A stretch of 64,000 bases of DNA from Metallyticus violacea (Eukaryota > Arthropoda > Insecta > Mantodea > Metallyticidae): positions 20,851,001-20,915,000 of the forward strand of contig CM060838.1 of assembly GCA_030762175.1 (NCBI GenBank). The letters run 5' to 3'. This document shows positions 43,487 through 54,924 of this stretch, piece after piece; within the stretch, counting starts at the first letter, position 1; each line of letters begins with the position of its first letter. The position numbers and the translations under genes were made by a program. The notes under the pieces were generated by a model, which worked only from the letters and a program-made list of their open reading frames with translations, made no database searches and was not told the origin of the DNA.

Positions 43487-44685
43487 CGAGGATAAGTCCA
43501 TAAGTTTCCGGCCTAACCATTTTTAGGTATGTTAAAGACAAAAACTATATTTAATTTTTCATTAACATTTCAATCCCCCATAAATAGTCAGAAGTCTTGT
43601 CTGCAAACTGGGCATAAACAGCATCCATCACTTCTTTGTCACACTTAAATTTCCTTCATCGAAGATCCTTCTCGAGTTTTGAGAAGAGGAAATAGTCACT
43701 GGGAGCTAGATCTGGGCTGTAGGGTGAATGGCCGATCTCCTTCAAGCCACCTATCTTCACAGCTTCCTTTGCAACAAGAGCTGTGTGCACAGGCGCGTTG
43801 TCGCGAAAAAGGCGCATACCACCATTCAGCTTTCCTTGCCTTTTCACTTTGATGGAAGCACGTAGTCTGTGCAGTAGGCCAGCATAGTACTCCCCATTTA
43901 CTGTAGTGTTCCTCTCCTTGAAGTCAATGAAAAGTATTTCTTCACAGCCCCAAAAGATTGTGGCCACGATCTTCTTGGTTGACTGAGTGACCTTGGCCTT
44001 TAGAGGCGGTGCTTCACCAGGTTTACGCCACTCTATTGATTCTCTTTTGGACAAGGGTCATACGAGAGGACCATAGTTTCATCTCCTCTAACAATGGTTT
44101 GCAGAACTTCTCTCTCGTTGTCATGGCAGTGCTCCAAAACTGCCTGACAACAGATGGCTCGTTGCTGCTTTTGGACTGAGGAAAGAAGTCTAGGCACCCA
44201 TCTTGCACTAACCTTATGCATGTTCATAAAGGACTGTTGTTTTAGAAAGGCCCAATCTTGCTGCTATTTCTATAACTTTGAGTCGCCGGTCTTCCATAAT
44301 TTCTGCTTCCACAAGAGCGATGTTTTCGGGAGTGAGCTCACCGTCTTCAATGCTTTCTCGACTCATTCGAAAAAGTATGGCCCATTCTTCTACGGTAGAA
44401 TACGAGGGGGAAGCTTCCCCATATACACCGTACAATCGCTGTTTAATTTAATTTGGAGTAAGTGCTTCTTTTGTGAAAAACTTAATAACAAATCCATACT
44501 CCATTTGGAACATGTCACAATCTTCTACACATAGCCTTCTTTGTGCAACTACATCTGAAAAAGTGAACACAGCGGAGCGGAAGTTACAGGTGAAATTTTT
44601 TACTTAACAGATAAGGCATGGCATCAGATTCTGTGAAAGCGATAATCCTAATCGGCCAAGACGGAAATTTATGGACCTACCCTCG
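43487..44685 (-). mobile_element. Mariner B, copy 3 (both ends present)
   Basis: TA at 43485-43486 and 44686-44687 flank terminal repeats CGAGGATAAGTCCATAAGTT and, reverse-complemented from the other end, CGAGGGTAGGTCCATAAATT. Length about 1.2 kb, slightly shorter than B2 through internal deletions (for example about 22 bases near 44226, and part of the 3' region). Confidence 0.92.
43656..44435 (-). pseudogene. Mariner B transposase, copy 3
   Basis: Minus strand: VYGEASPSYSTVEEWAILFR, AARLGLSKTTVL, WVPRLLSSVQKQQ, GDETMVLSYD (first aspartate), SKRESIEWRKPGEAPP, RDNAPVHTALVAKEA and SPYSPDLAPSDYFLF. Spacing of second to third aspartate is 34, typical of mariner. At least two frameshifts (near 44050 and 44220) split it. 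It preserves the SKRES segment lost in B2. Confidence 0.92.
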
Positions 44686-44687
44686 TA

Positions 44688-45268
44688 TTTCCCAGCGCAA
44701 GTGTGCCTGCCTTTCACACTAATCGCTTTTGGAGTGTTTGTAACCATACTCGTATTTCAATTAGCGATTCGTATATTATTAGCAAATTTACATTAAGCGT
44801 GGTTAGTTGTTTCCATTTTAAATATAAGACTGCCACCCCGTAATATAGGGTCCCTTTTGTCCATTCTCCATGGCTTTGATTTAACGCACCGACAAATTAT
44901 GGAAATGAAAGCGTGGGCTATCATTCAGTATGCGAAGCTGAACGCTCCAGGCGAAGCGGTAGCCGGAAGGAGGGGCAACGAGGCATCCGTGTTTCAGAAA
45001 CCCCAGCATTTCCCTCGAAACCTCATATTTACCTCGTTGTTTGCGTTTAAATATAATGTCAGTGTAAGCTGGTAGTTTGGCCTCGGGCATCGATTTTCAA
45101 CCAAACGATTGTTCAAATGCTATCGGCACTGCAATGGAAAACGGTTGATTTACAACACATGGAGAAAAGGAAGGAAAGGGTATTCAGATCTCTGAAATAA
45201 GTTTAGTGCCGAATCCACCACCGCAAATCATATGAGGGCTTGAGCAACAGCGTTGGCAGAATATAGCA

Positions 45269-45270
<2 letters not shown>
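44688..45270. other. Unassigned stretch
   Basis: 44850-45090 is GC-richer with overlapping frames on both strands, unrecognised. Confidence 0.4.
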
Positions 45271-45330
<60 letters not shown>

Positions 45331-45340
45331 CAACAACAAA
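45271..45340 (+). repeat. (AAT)n(AAC)n microsatellite
   Basis: About 19 AAT units followed by four CAA units. Confidence 0.95.
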
Positions 45341-45593
45341 AGTTAAGAATCTCTCGAGGTTGATCTGAAAATACTTCCATCGAACACAAGTGGCCACGAA
45401 ATGGGTAAAATAATTGTTTTTTACGTTGGTAGGTCTGACACAATATGTAAATAGACCGTAGCGACAGCTTGCGTTGGCATCTTTGATGCTGTCGTTCCTA
45501 AATCCGCTTCAAGTTGGGTTTACTTGTCATTGAATTCATTTGAGATCGGAGCTACCGCCACATATAATGTATGTGTTTAGCGAACAGCTGGTT
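45341..45593. other. Unassigned
   Basis: No feature recognised. Confidence 0.5.
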
Positions 45594-45893
45594 TTTTTAA
45601 TTCGTTTTATTTATGAACGCTCTTTAACATCTCAGGTCACTAGAGTCCCATTCAATTCAGGGCGTGAAACGGCCGACAAATTTTGCTCAGAGGCATCTTC
45701 TTTCACGCTTGAGGTTCTTTATCGTGCCGTAAATGTACGACACGGGACCCACGGCTTTATTTCCCTTCCGAAGAAAGCCATACTTAGGATTTTTACGCCC
45801 GAAAAAATCCATCGGTCCTGGCCGGGATTGAACCTCACGATCTTGGGTTTAGGAGGCAAGAATAGCTACCACTACACCACCAGGACCGACGTA
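45594..45893 (-). repeat. SINE2 copy 5 (near full length, with intact tRNA-like head)
   Basis: On the minus strand the head reads GTCCTGGTGGTGTAGTGGTA (A box) and GGTTCAATCCCGGCCAGGAC (B box). GTCCTGG and CCAGGAC can pair as a 7-bp acceptor stem, so the source was a tRNA. The body GAGGCCTCTGAGCAAAATTT-like region, CACGCCCTGAATTGAATGGG and the tail TAAAGAGCGTTCATAAATAA follow. The 147-codon plus-strand frame here is SINE read-through, not a gene. Confidence 0.9.
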
Positions 45894-46062
45894 GGTTGTA
45901 TTTTACACGAAGAATTCCATATTCAGTGCTTGCCAACAACAGACCTAAAACAGATTCGTATGAACATGTCGCAAAAGAATTGATTTGCCTCGACTTATAC
46001 TGTGGGTGATTGGATTGTTAGGGGAGGAGGGGAACACTTCGGTACTTCTGTCTTTCTGCCAT
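45894..46062. other. Unassigned
   Basis: No feature recognised. Confidence 0.5.
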
Positions 46063-46346
46063 GGGTGGCCGAGATCGTTAAGGCACAGACTTGTGAGCGG
46101 GAGGTCTAGGGTTCCATTCCCGCTGGGATCGTCCTCTCTGACTACAGTTTTTTTTTTTTCGAGGGTTCCCTCAGTCCTCATAAATGGCAAATGCCGGGGA
46201 GGTACCCTAAACTCTGGCCTTTAACGTTTCCTTCTTTAAAAAATTCTTTCCTAATTTATCATTTCATCTCATGTACCATCAGTGTTCACGGTCTGTGGTG
46301 CCTCTGTAGCAAAAATAAGCGTTAAACACCATTAAAAAAAAAAAAA
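46063..46346 (+). repeat. SINE1 copy 3 (full length)
   Basis: Head GGGTGGCCGAGATCGTTAAG and B box AGGGTTCCATTCCCGCTGG. Body CCTCATAAATGGCAAATGCC, 3' part CATGTACCATCAGTGTTCAC, ending GCGTTAAACACCATT and an A tail. An 11-base T run interrupts the front of the body. Confidence 0.9.
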
Positions 46347-46690
46347 CTCCTGTCTTGCCGAATGACTGGCCGTCTGTACTTACACCCCCATTGAATACCC
46401 CCAGGAGAAAGGGGTGAGGTGATAGGTTCCACAGGGTCCTTAACATGTTTCCAGATACAACACCCCGACGCTTCCTGAAGGAGTTACCAAAACTTACGCC
46501 GGGGCAGCTACCTTTCCACGGTTATCCATTGCCAGCCCACCTAACTCTAGCACTTACGACCCTCTAACAGAACCAACGGAATCAAATGGGGGAGCAGAAA
46601 ATTCACCCGGCTATTCGCCTAATGGGAGTTGCAAGCGTTACCACCGGAGCCACCCCTCTATAAGATTTGTATCTACTATGACAACCAAAA
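46347..46690. other. GC-rich unassigned block
   Basis: A 300-base block with far higher GC than its surroundings and no open frame of note. On the minus strand GGTGGCTCCGGTGGTAACGC resembles a tRNA A-box region, but no good B box follows. It could be another SINE-like repeat. Confidence 0.35.
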
Positions 46691-48079
46691 CCGAAACTGC
46701 GGTTTAGCAATAAACAGAAGACAAACTCGGTGCCATCTGCGGATCATGACACCAGTCTTTTGTGATGCTAAAATAGTTTTTTGTCTTCAGAAGGAAGAAA
46801 CATAACCGAAAAGTACTGTTCCAAATATTTAAACCAACTAGATGAAAAAAGAAAAACGTGTAAGAAATAACCTAGTTGTGAGAGTACAAAAAAAAAAAAA
46901 AATAAATAAATAAATCAAATCAAGACAGTGCATTTGGGCATTAGAAAGAGCATCCATTCTGCTTCCAAGACTTTCTCTGTTTCCAAAGTTCAAATTCTCT
47001 CTTGCCGGTAAGCCTTTTCCACAAGATCAAGAGGCGATTCAACTGTAAAATATTATCCGGAAATCCTCTTAATGCCATTGGAGCATCCTGGAATGAACTA
47101 ATTGACCTTAAAGGGGTTATTTAAAAGATGATGTTCAAGTTCCTTAATTATTAGTCTGAGAAATATTCTTCACGCTATAGATTTCATAAAGCTTGCAGAT
47201 TCTGTTTTAAAGAACAAAATTAGTGGACTGGTAATGCTAAAGAGTGTCTAAGAAAATAAGTAGAATATATACAGTGTCAGTCAAATGTTTATTAGTTGAC
47301 GTATTCGAATATGGCTTATGCGCTGTTACTTTGAATATATACTTTATAATACGTATCTTTGATTCATATGAATACGACCAAATTTTTCCTCGCCGTTCTT
47401 TTGTTGGTGTTAAGTCGAAAAATGAATTGCAAGAACATACTAAATTATATTAGCTAAGGGTAAATAATAGAAAATCATAAATTCGTTGTACTGCCAGCAA
47501 CTGAAAACACTGGACGCCCTGAATTTAAAGCAGGCAGATAGAACGTGTTCCCCTTTCTCCCCTCCCGGTGAGTATTTGGAAAAAATTAAAAAAGAAATAT
47601 TTGTTTTAGTTTTTATTAAGTTTATTTTCTTTATGTACTGTCTATTAATCTTCCTTTCCTAATGTTCTTTCCTTAAAGGAAAACAAAAGTTAGAACTTAC
47701 TGTCTTATAATGTGCTGGTTTATTTTCATTTCACCAAAACTACACACAATGTGTGAGATCATTATACGCACTTATCGTCATTTGTTATATTCACAAGACA
47801 ACAAACCACACTTGCAAGCACACACCGTCACCTACTTCAGCACAGCCAACGTGTGTAATTTATTTTCCGTCTAAGCGTTTGCTTGCATTTCCAAAGGAAT
47901 TAGCATTTAAGGCTGACGAAAGCTTCCGCTAGCATAGTTCGCTAACCTAACCTTTTAGAATGTTTACATGCAGTACTGCGGAAAAGAATCGTGCTCTTTT
48001 GTTTGTTTGCGTCTGTTTACACCAGACAAGCGGCGAAGGAAATATACATGTTATATGCAAAACAGTTGCTTAGATCCGC
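46691..48079. other. Unassigned stretch
   Basis: AT-rich with an A-rich low-complexity run near 46890. No frame recognised. Confidence 0.45.
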
Positions 48080-48245
48080 ATAGCGACATCTACTTAAGAG
48101 AACTACTAGCGACAAACACTTTTAGCGCATTATGCAAATCTCGCCGGAGTGTGACTTCGAGATTTTAAATCTTCGACCACGTGAACCATTAATACTACAT
48201 AATAACAGATGAAATTGCATCAAAATGTATTTTTATTTGAAATTT
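48080..48245 (+). repeat. Direct repeat X, copy 1
   Basis: CAAATCTCGCCGGAGTGTGA, then ATCTTCGACCACGTGAACCA and TTAATACTA match 49310-49380 with substitutions. The copies are 1.2 kb apart in the same orientation. Confidence 0.7.
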
Positions 48246-48548
48246 CAAAGCGTTCTAAGCTAGCGGTATAATAATATGGTTTATTTCTGTCTAAAAAGAC
48301 ATGCCGTTTGTCGCTTTCCCCCGTGGCGCGATGTTTTTCTTCATTTGCCGCGCCGTGGATGGGGCTAGCAAGTCTGCTTGCTTACTTATTGACCTTGCTG
48401 ATTGTCTTAGTCGTAGGACAGTTATTCCCGGGTGTGTTGTGTTATACGTTTCTTAATTCTAGAGTATACAAATAAAGGTATTATGCCTCATATATTTACA
48501 ACGGCTCAACATGTCTTTATGTGTGATTCATATATATTAACTCCTAAA
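48246..48548. other. Unassigned
   Basis: GC-richer patch at 48300-48430. Possibly related to the region after transposase D copy 2, but the match is not clear. Confidence 0.3.
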
Positions 48549-48800
48549 CCCACGATCACAGGTTCGATTCCGGCCAGGACCGATGGAAATTTTCGGGCAT
48601 AAAACTTCTAGATATGGCTTCCTTCGGAAAGGAAGTAAAGCCGCGGATCCCTGTCGTACATTTACGGCACGATAAAGAACTTCAAGCCTGAAAAAGAGAC
48701 CTCTGAGCAAAATTTATCAACCATTTCACCCCCTGAATTGCATGGGACGCTGATGACCTGAGATGTTAAAGAGCGTTCGTAAATAAAACAAACCAAAAAC
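48549..48800 (+). repeat. SINE2 copy 6
   Basis: Plus orientation: CACAGGTTCGATTCCGGCC (B box), CGGAAAGGAAGTAAAGCCGC, GAGACCTCTGAGCAAAATTT, ATGACCTGAGATGTTAAAGA and tail AAATAAAACAAACCAAAA. The 5' half of the tRNA head is missing. It abuts transposase D copy 2. Confidence 0.88.
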
Positions 48801-49135
48801 AGGACTCGGCCACTGCTGAAACTGCGAATAATTCCACGAGAGCAACTCACTGTGTGTTTCGACAATACAAAGTTATTAGCAGGAATTTTTGGTATCCTGG
48901 TTCTCCAGATTTAACAGCCTGCGATTATTAAATTAAATTAAAAAAATCTCATGTATAAGTCGAATACGCACACATACAAGAACTCTTAGATAATATTCGC
49001 CAGGAAATTGTCCGAATTTCATAAAACGAACTACAGCGAGTGAGGAATAATTTCATAAAGAGATGTAAAAAAAAAAAGTGTGTAGAGAATGAAAACGGGC
49101 AGTTTCAACATCTCATTCGATCATTTGCTAAGTAA
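48801..49135 (+). pseudogene. Mariner-like transposase D, copy 2
   Basis: QDSATAETANNSTRATHCVF begins directly after the SINE2 tail, followed by KVISRNFWYPGSPDLTACDY and a stop. Downstream in another frame come THTYKNS, KLSEFHKTNYSE and VENENGQFQHLIRSFAK. The distance between the aspartate of QDS and that of ACD is 39 residues by my count. The N-terminal half is missing. Confidence 0.82.
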
Positions 49136-49286
49136 TGAGCCTCTTAAATTGTTTTGTGTATTGTATGATTGGTTTAGTTTATTGTTTCACCCTTCCGCTT
49201 ATCACAGAGATCGACTGGCCGGCTAACCTGCTAGCCGTTTTCGCCCAAGAGCGAAAAACTACGGGGGAAAACAAAACTGATCGCAC

Positions 49287-49455
49287 GGTATTTAAGCGAC
49301 ACCTACTAAGCGGCCAACACTGCACATCTCGCCGGAGTTTAAGCTTTCGAATCTTCGACTAGGTGAACCATTAATACTATATTATAGAGTAGCCAACGTT
49401 ATCATGAAATTACATCTTAATGTGTATTTATTTGAGATTTATTTCTATTGTAAAA
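49287..49455 (+). repeat. Direct repeat X, copy 2
   Basis: Second copy of the 48080-48245 repeat: CATCTCGCCGGAGTTTAAGC, ATCTTCGACTAGGTGAACCA, TTAATACTATATTATAG. It follows the transposase D copy 2 tail, so repeat X may belong to that element's 3' region or to its target. Confidence 0.7.
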
Positions 49456-51094
49456 TTCAAAGTTAATACTCTGAAAAAGGTTTCCCTCATGAAGAACGAA
49501 AATAAAAAATAGAATTCCTCTCCGCTGATCGAGTGTTTTTTTTTTTTTTTTTCCATATTGATTGCTGTCTTGTTATTTTATAAACAAAATTAAAAAAGTC
49601 AGGTTAAAGTGAATTATTTTTAATAATGTTTCTTTATGTACAATAATATTTTTAAAGAAAATAAGAGAAAGTGTCTAATATCTTTTATATTCCGTTTGAT
49701 ATGCAATGATGTTGTTCTTTACAAGGATGGGGGGGGGGGAAATAAACAGTAAACACTTTCTTCTATTTCAAATACGGACAATTTTCATAGAAACTGGTAA
49801 TTAATCTTGCTTTAATGGGTGCATTTTAAAATGATCTTGTGAAATTGCCAATCAAAGCATGCAACCATTTTTCATGCATATCTTTTTTATGAAAAGAGCA
49901 GCGTGTTCTTATTTCTTCCAGTACTATTATGTAACTTTATGTCTGCTGATATTGTATTATATTCAATAATTACTAGAACACTAGTTTTCTTTGTATTTAT
50001 TTTACTAGTTACTACTACCAAAAATATTATATTCAGTGTATCATTCATTCTTTTTTGAACTCAAGCTCAATTTGAAATATTATTAGTAAATCCTTAAAAG
50101 ATATTTTTCTCCATTTACTATAATTTCACTGGTTTTGACTCTCAACTCCAAATGACAAATTGGAAAGTGCAGGAGAGCAAGAGCATACAGTATGAAAGTA
50201 TTGTGTCGGTTTTTTATAGTTTAAGATGTGCTAGTACTTCGATTTAAATTAATTTCAGTATACATTTGTAAAACGACTTCTTTAATGTACACTGAAACAG
50301 AAGTTTTTCATATATTTGAGCAATATTTTACAATTTGCTCAAAAGGTGTTGATGTAGCTATAAATATGATGTAAAAATTCTGCTTAATTTATTTCTTCTG
50401 TTAAAAAAATTGAGTTACAATGATTCCGTTTATCTTTCTAAATCGAAATGTCTTTCATTGATAATTTTTAACTGTTTTAATACGTTTAATAGCTTGTTTC
50501 AAGAGGAGAAAAGCAAGTATTCATATAATAAATATTAGTTGCAAATGAACTACATCAAGGATTGAATAAGAATACTCAGCAAACAATTTGAGATATGAAG
50601 TCTATGATCTGCCTATCCAGATATCGAAGTTAAGGCATTAAATATCAAAATTTATAAACTAATATCCAGTACTGGTTTACAGAAAATTATTTAATTGCTT
50701 CTTTTCCTTCTTCATTTTATCTGTTTTTCTTGCTCGGATTATTAACATCATTGCTGTTATCACCATCTTTAATTCTTTTTTTTTTATCCCATTGTGTCCT
50801 TTATCTCTCCTTTTCACGAGTTTTGGTCTTCCCACCTTACTTCGTTTATTATTTGCAACATTAATTTGATTTCTTCTTTTTATGGTGTGGTATAGTATAG
50901 TATGGTATGGTATGTCTATTTCCACCATAATAATTAAAATCTCCTTTAAATATTCAAGTACTATTCCGCTGTAATGCATTCATTAGAAGTGATTTAATTT
51001 TATTTATTTAAAACTTGACTGGTTTATATATAAACCATATATATATTTCCAGAGGCTAGTAATGAAAATAAATTTAAAAATTAAAATTATTAAA
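49456..51094. other. Unassigned AT-rich stretch
   Basis: Includes T and G runs (about 49530 and 49729) and a TATGG-type simple repeat near 50882-50914. A lysine-rich minus-strand frame (50677-50979) contains KVGRPK, which weakly resembles LINE C-termini, but this is not enough to call. Confidence 0.4.
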
Positions 51095-51338
51095 ACCATT
51101 CTGGGGTTCGAATCCCGCCAGGACCGTCCTCCCTGACTGACGTTTTCTCCAGGTTTTCCTGAGTCCTCATAACTGACAAATGCCGGGGAGGTACCCTAAA
51201 CTTAGGCCTGGAACGTTTCCTTCCTTAAAAAAAAAAGGCCTTTCCCAATATATCATTTCATTTCATGTATCATCAGTGTTCACCGCCTGTGTTGCCTCAG
51301 TAGCTAAAACGGGCGTTAAAAACCACTAAAAAAAACTT
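51095..51338 (+). repeat. SINE1 copy 4 (5' truncated)
   Basis: Begins in the anticodon-loop side of the head (CTGGGGTTCGAATCCCGCC). Body CTCATAACTGACAAATGCCG, 3' part ATCATCAGTGTTCACCGCC, ending GGGCGTTAAAAACCACT and an A tail. Confidence 0.9.
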
Positions 51339-51452
51339 ATTTATATGCATCTTACTGAACTGAATATGCTTTACTGTGTTCTATAAGTTAAACAACAAAA
51401 TCGTAGATATAATGAGCGTTAAGTAAATAGGTGTTATGAACATCTTTATTTA

Positions 51453-51483
<31 letters not shown>

Positions 51484-52019
51484 TTTTTTTTTTTGAATGT
51501 GGAAAGGGAGGAGGAAGACAAACTTCCGCAATTAATTGAGAATTATTTTTCATTGTTTTATAGAGTCACAACTTTTAGATAAGTCGCTCATAATGTAAAC
51601 ATATCTTAATTAAATTCAACAAAAATTTGATCACGTTTTTGTCGGGACTGTTTCAGTCTCCTTAGTAAAAATTGTAAAAATATTATTATTCTGAAATCAG
51701 AGTAATAAATTGAATTGTGCTAAAAAAAAAAGTAGAATAAAGTAATAAAGATAGAGAAGGAGAACTATATTTTGCTTTGTGCAGTTAAAGAACGCGCATT
51801 ATTAGTTATATTAATGGTTTTTGATTTAGTGTGCGTATTGTGAAAAAGTAACCTTTATTTACCACTGACCAAAATAACTCCTTATATTTTTTATGTTATT
51901 CATACCAAGGTAAGGCGTATAGCAGTTTCACCTCGTATATCGCGATTTCTATACACAGCTCTGTTATGTCATTTCTTGCATTCAGATGTTTCAGCTAGGA
52001 TGCCATTCAGTCCTTAAGA
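51339..52019. other. Unassigned stretch with (TTA)n
   Basis: A TTA microsatellite followed by a T run at about 51457-51496. Otherwise AT-rich. Confidence 0.5.
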
Positions 52020-52317
52020 TGGCGGGCTTCGCTTCCGAAGATGTTGGCTAAGAGACTGTTCCTGCAGCACAGCATTTCTTACCTTAGGCTACCTGCGTTA
52101 GATCGACGAAAGTGTACTTTGGTCAGAGATGAAAGTTTTTACCCCCTCCAAGTTCCAGAGACAGCATATGACAGCTGTGGAGGCAAGAAATCGCCTGAAG
52201 GAAGTGGGACTTGCGATTGAGAATGACTATCAGAAGAAGGTTGAACGGCGCAAACCTGACTCTTTTACTCAGGTCATGTGTCACTGGAGTCATGTGACTG
52301 ACGGCTTCAGACGGTAA
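52020..52317 (+). other. Candidate 5' end of an unidentified gene or pseudogene
   Basis: AAGATGGCGGGC at 52017 resembles the YY1 initiator-type element often found at the 5' end of housekeeping genes. A frame from ATG at 52043 reads MLAKRLFLQHSISYLRLPAL, which looks like a mitochondrial targeting sequence, and stays open for about 58 codons. An overlapping frame (52129-52317) reads KFQRQHMTAVEARNRLKEVG and onward, also protein-like. A frameshift between them would give one protein. I do not recognise it. Confidence 0.35.
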
Positions 52318-52439
52318 TGTGAGATATACCAAAACACTGACTCCATATTTAACACAGCTCAAATGATGTTGGTTTAGGGAAAGCCTTTTGTTCTGCAAAA
52401 GTACATTAAACCCAATGTATTGTTATATTACTGTATGAT
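52318..52439. other. Unassigned
   Basis: No feature recognised. Confidence 0.4.
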
Positions 52440-53490
52440 GTAATGTTGGTCTAACGAAACCTATCGAAGTATTCGCTAAATTGTATAAGAAATGGGTACT
52501 AAGAATAAACATTGGAAAATCAAAAACCATAGTATTTAAGAATGGGAACAAATTACGCAAGAATGAGAAGTGCTATTGGGAGGGGACAGAAATTGAAATA
52601 AATTTTACTACTTGAGTATTAGGTTTAACAAGAATAGAGGGGGAGGGAGTAAAAAAGAAAAGTTCTAGCAAAAGGTAGGCTAGATTTGAGAGCTATTACT
52701 TCTGTAGGTATAAAGTACCAGTAATGCATATAGAGTAGTTGTAGAAAATATCTGTATACAGTAGTAGTAGAGGCTAAAATGATGTTTGGGGTGAGGGATG
52801 GCTAAATGTAAACTTGATTCATAGGAATTTCTGCAAATAAAATATGCAACGGGGTTGCACAAGCTGAATTAGGTAGAGTACACAGTAAAGGTAAAATGGT
52901 GGTTTAGGATTAGGGATCTAGAAGAGAATTGTATTTTGAAACTCTGTCTAGTGACGCAAGAGAAACTGAGGGGAGGAAATATTTGGGTTAGTAGAATCAA
53001 TGGGAAAAATTATATGGGGTATGCAATGGCATGATAGAGAAAGTAAGGAAAGAGGTTTTTGGAGAGAAATTAAACAAAGTATTGATGATATGCAAAGACA
53101 GGGGATGTTGGGTAGTTTTAGTAGTAACAAGTCATTGAGGGTTTATAGGTAATATGGAGTAGAGAGAGTTATGTGGATGAAGGCGACAAATGGAAGAGGA
53201 AGGGAGTCGCATGGGCCCGGACAGGGGAAGTGAATAAGAGGAGGTTTAAATATAGAGGAATGTCCGATGTGTGGAATGCAAGGTAGTTACTGGCATACCA
53301 TTGTGGAATGTAGTGAAACTAAAGAAATGAGAGCAAAACTTGGGATTGAGAAGTGGGATAACTTACCAATAGAGATAAGGGGAAATAAGTTGGTGAAAAC
53401 AACGCAGAAAATCTTGGAGTTTGGGAATTATTTAGGTAAGGTTAAAAGAAACCAGGCAGGCCAAAGACAGTATGTAAATTCCAAGAAATA
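52440..53490 (+). pseudogene. LINE 3' part (RT thumb to C-terminal zinc knuckle)
   Basis: Plus strand: LYKKWVLRINIGKSKTIVF and KNEKCYWEGTEIEINFTT, then decayed sequence, then MGKIIWGMQWHDRESKERGF, then CPMCGMQGSYWHTIVEC, a C-x2-C-x7-H-x4-C knuckle, and an end at 53491. The first motif corresponds to the KxNxxKTKxMVF block after the RT active site. Many stops. The element differs from the LINE fossils at 9.2, 24.2 and 26 kb. Confidence 0.75.
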
Positions 53491-53911
53491 AAACGAAATA
53501 CGAATAAAAATCTATAGAAGACGACATACTTAAACAAACATCACACGTGCAATATCTAGTTTGAAACGCAACTTACAAAAAGTATCAAAGCATTAAAAAT
53601 ACATTTAAATATTAACGCTTCTAAGAAATATGCGTATAACATCACGAAATAAACTGAAAAAACATACATACCTTTTTTCCGACCATGGTATTACACAAGC
53701 ACTTTTTATATTATAATAAGTCAGACTGTGGGGAGCGATAACAGTAAAATGAAAATAGAAGGCGTTCGATCAAAGGAAGAAATGTAAGTAATGAAGAAAC
53801 AGGGGAAGAGAGAAATGACAATCAATCCTGAAAACTGAGCAAAAACAGAAATGGATGAATCGCTGCACGGAATATCAGAAGAAACAGGCACGTCTGGACG
53901 AAAGTAAATAA
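53491..53911. other. Unassigned
   Basis: May contain the 3' untranslated part of the LINE. No further motif. Confidence 0.4.
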
Positions 53912-54730
53912 ATCGTACACTATAGATAAATGCGTAATGCGTACACTATAGATAAATGCGTATACTATAAATAAATGCGTACACTATAGATAAATGCGTA
54001 CACTATGGATAAATGCGTGCACTATAGATAAATGCGTACACTATAGATAAATGCGTACACTATAGATAAATGCGAACACTATAGATAAATGCGTATACTA
54101 TAAATAAATGCGTACACTATAGATAAATGCATACACTATAGATAAATGCGTATACTATAGATAAATGCATACACTATAGATAAAAGCGTATACTATAGAT
54201 AAATGCATACACTATAGATAAATGCGTACACTATAGATAAATGCATACACTATAGATAAATGCGTATACTATAGATAAATGCATACACTATAGATAAATG
54301 CGTACACTATAGATAAATGCGTATACTATAGATAAATGCGTACATTATAGATAAATGCGAACACTATAGATAAATGCGTATACTATAAATAAATGCGTAC
54401 ACTATAGATAAATGCATACACTATAGATAAATGCGTATACTATAGATAAATGCATACACTATAGACAAATGCGTACACTATAGATAAATGCATACACTAT
54501 AGATAAATGCGTACACTATAGATAAATGCATACACTATAGATAAATGCGTACACTATAGATAAATGCGTGCGTACATTATAGATAAATGCGTACACTATA
54601 GATAAATGCGTACACTATAGATAAATGCGTGCGTACATTATAGATAAATGCGTACACTATAGATAAATGCGTACACTATAGATAAATGCGTGCGTACATT
54701 ATAGATAAATGCGTACACTATAGATAAATG
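53912..54730 (+). repeat. 19-bp minisatellite, about 42 units
   Basis: Consensus unit CGTACACTATAGATAAATG. Common variants are CATACAC, CGTATAC, CGAACAC and CTATAAATAAATG. Units 9-14 (from 54073) have the same variant order as units 24-29 (from 54358), a shift of exactly 15 units (285 bp). The last part consists of three 61-bp blocks, each made of a 23-base unit (CGTGCGTACATT...) and two normal units. Confidence 0.97.
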
Positions 54731-54924
54731 GACTGAGAAGATGTGAATGAAACAAGTGGAGAGCTAAAACATGGCGAACGAAGAACTGTTTTCTTGGCTG
54801 TGTAACATTTGCTAGGCTGGTTATGTTTGTTTCTATTTGAACTAAAGCCGTAATTGTCCTTTGGTGGGATATTTTGGATAAATAGGAACGATGTTTTAGA
54901 ATTTCTCCCCAGTATAATATTTGG
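54731..54924. other. Unassigned
   Basis: Contains AACATGGCGAACG, a good start-codon context, but the frame stops after 14 codons. Confidence 0.4.

Noticed and set aside
45540..45983. A 147-codon plus-strand frame
   Set aside because: It is read-through of the antisense strand of SINE2 copy 5, with the same tRNA-like head and body seen in other copies.
46347..46690. GC-rich block considered as a SINE or RNA gene
   Set aside because: An A-box-like word occurs but no B box or repeated copy was found. It is left as unassigned.
50677..50979. A lysine-rich minus-strand frame with KVGRPK, like a LINE C-terminus
   Set aside because: The GRPK match is too short and the neighbouring residues do not follow the LINE pattern.
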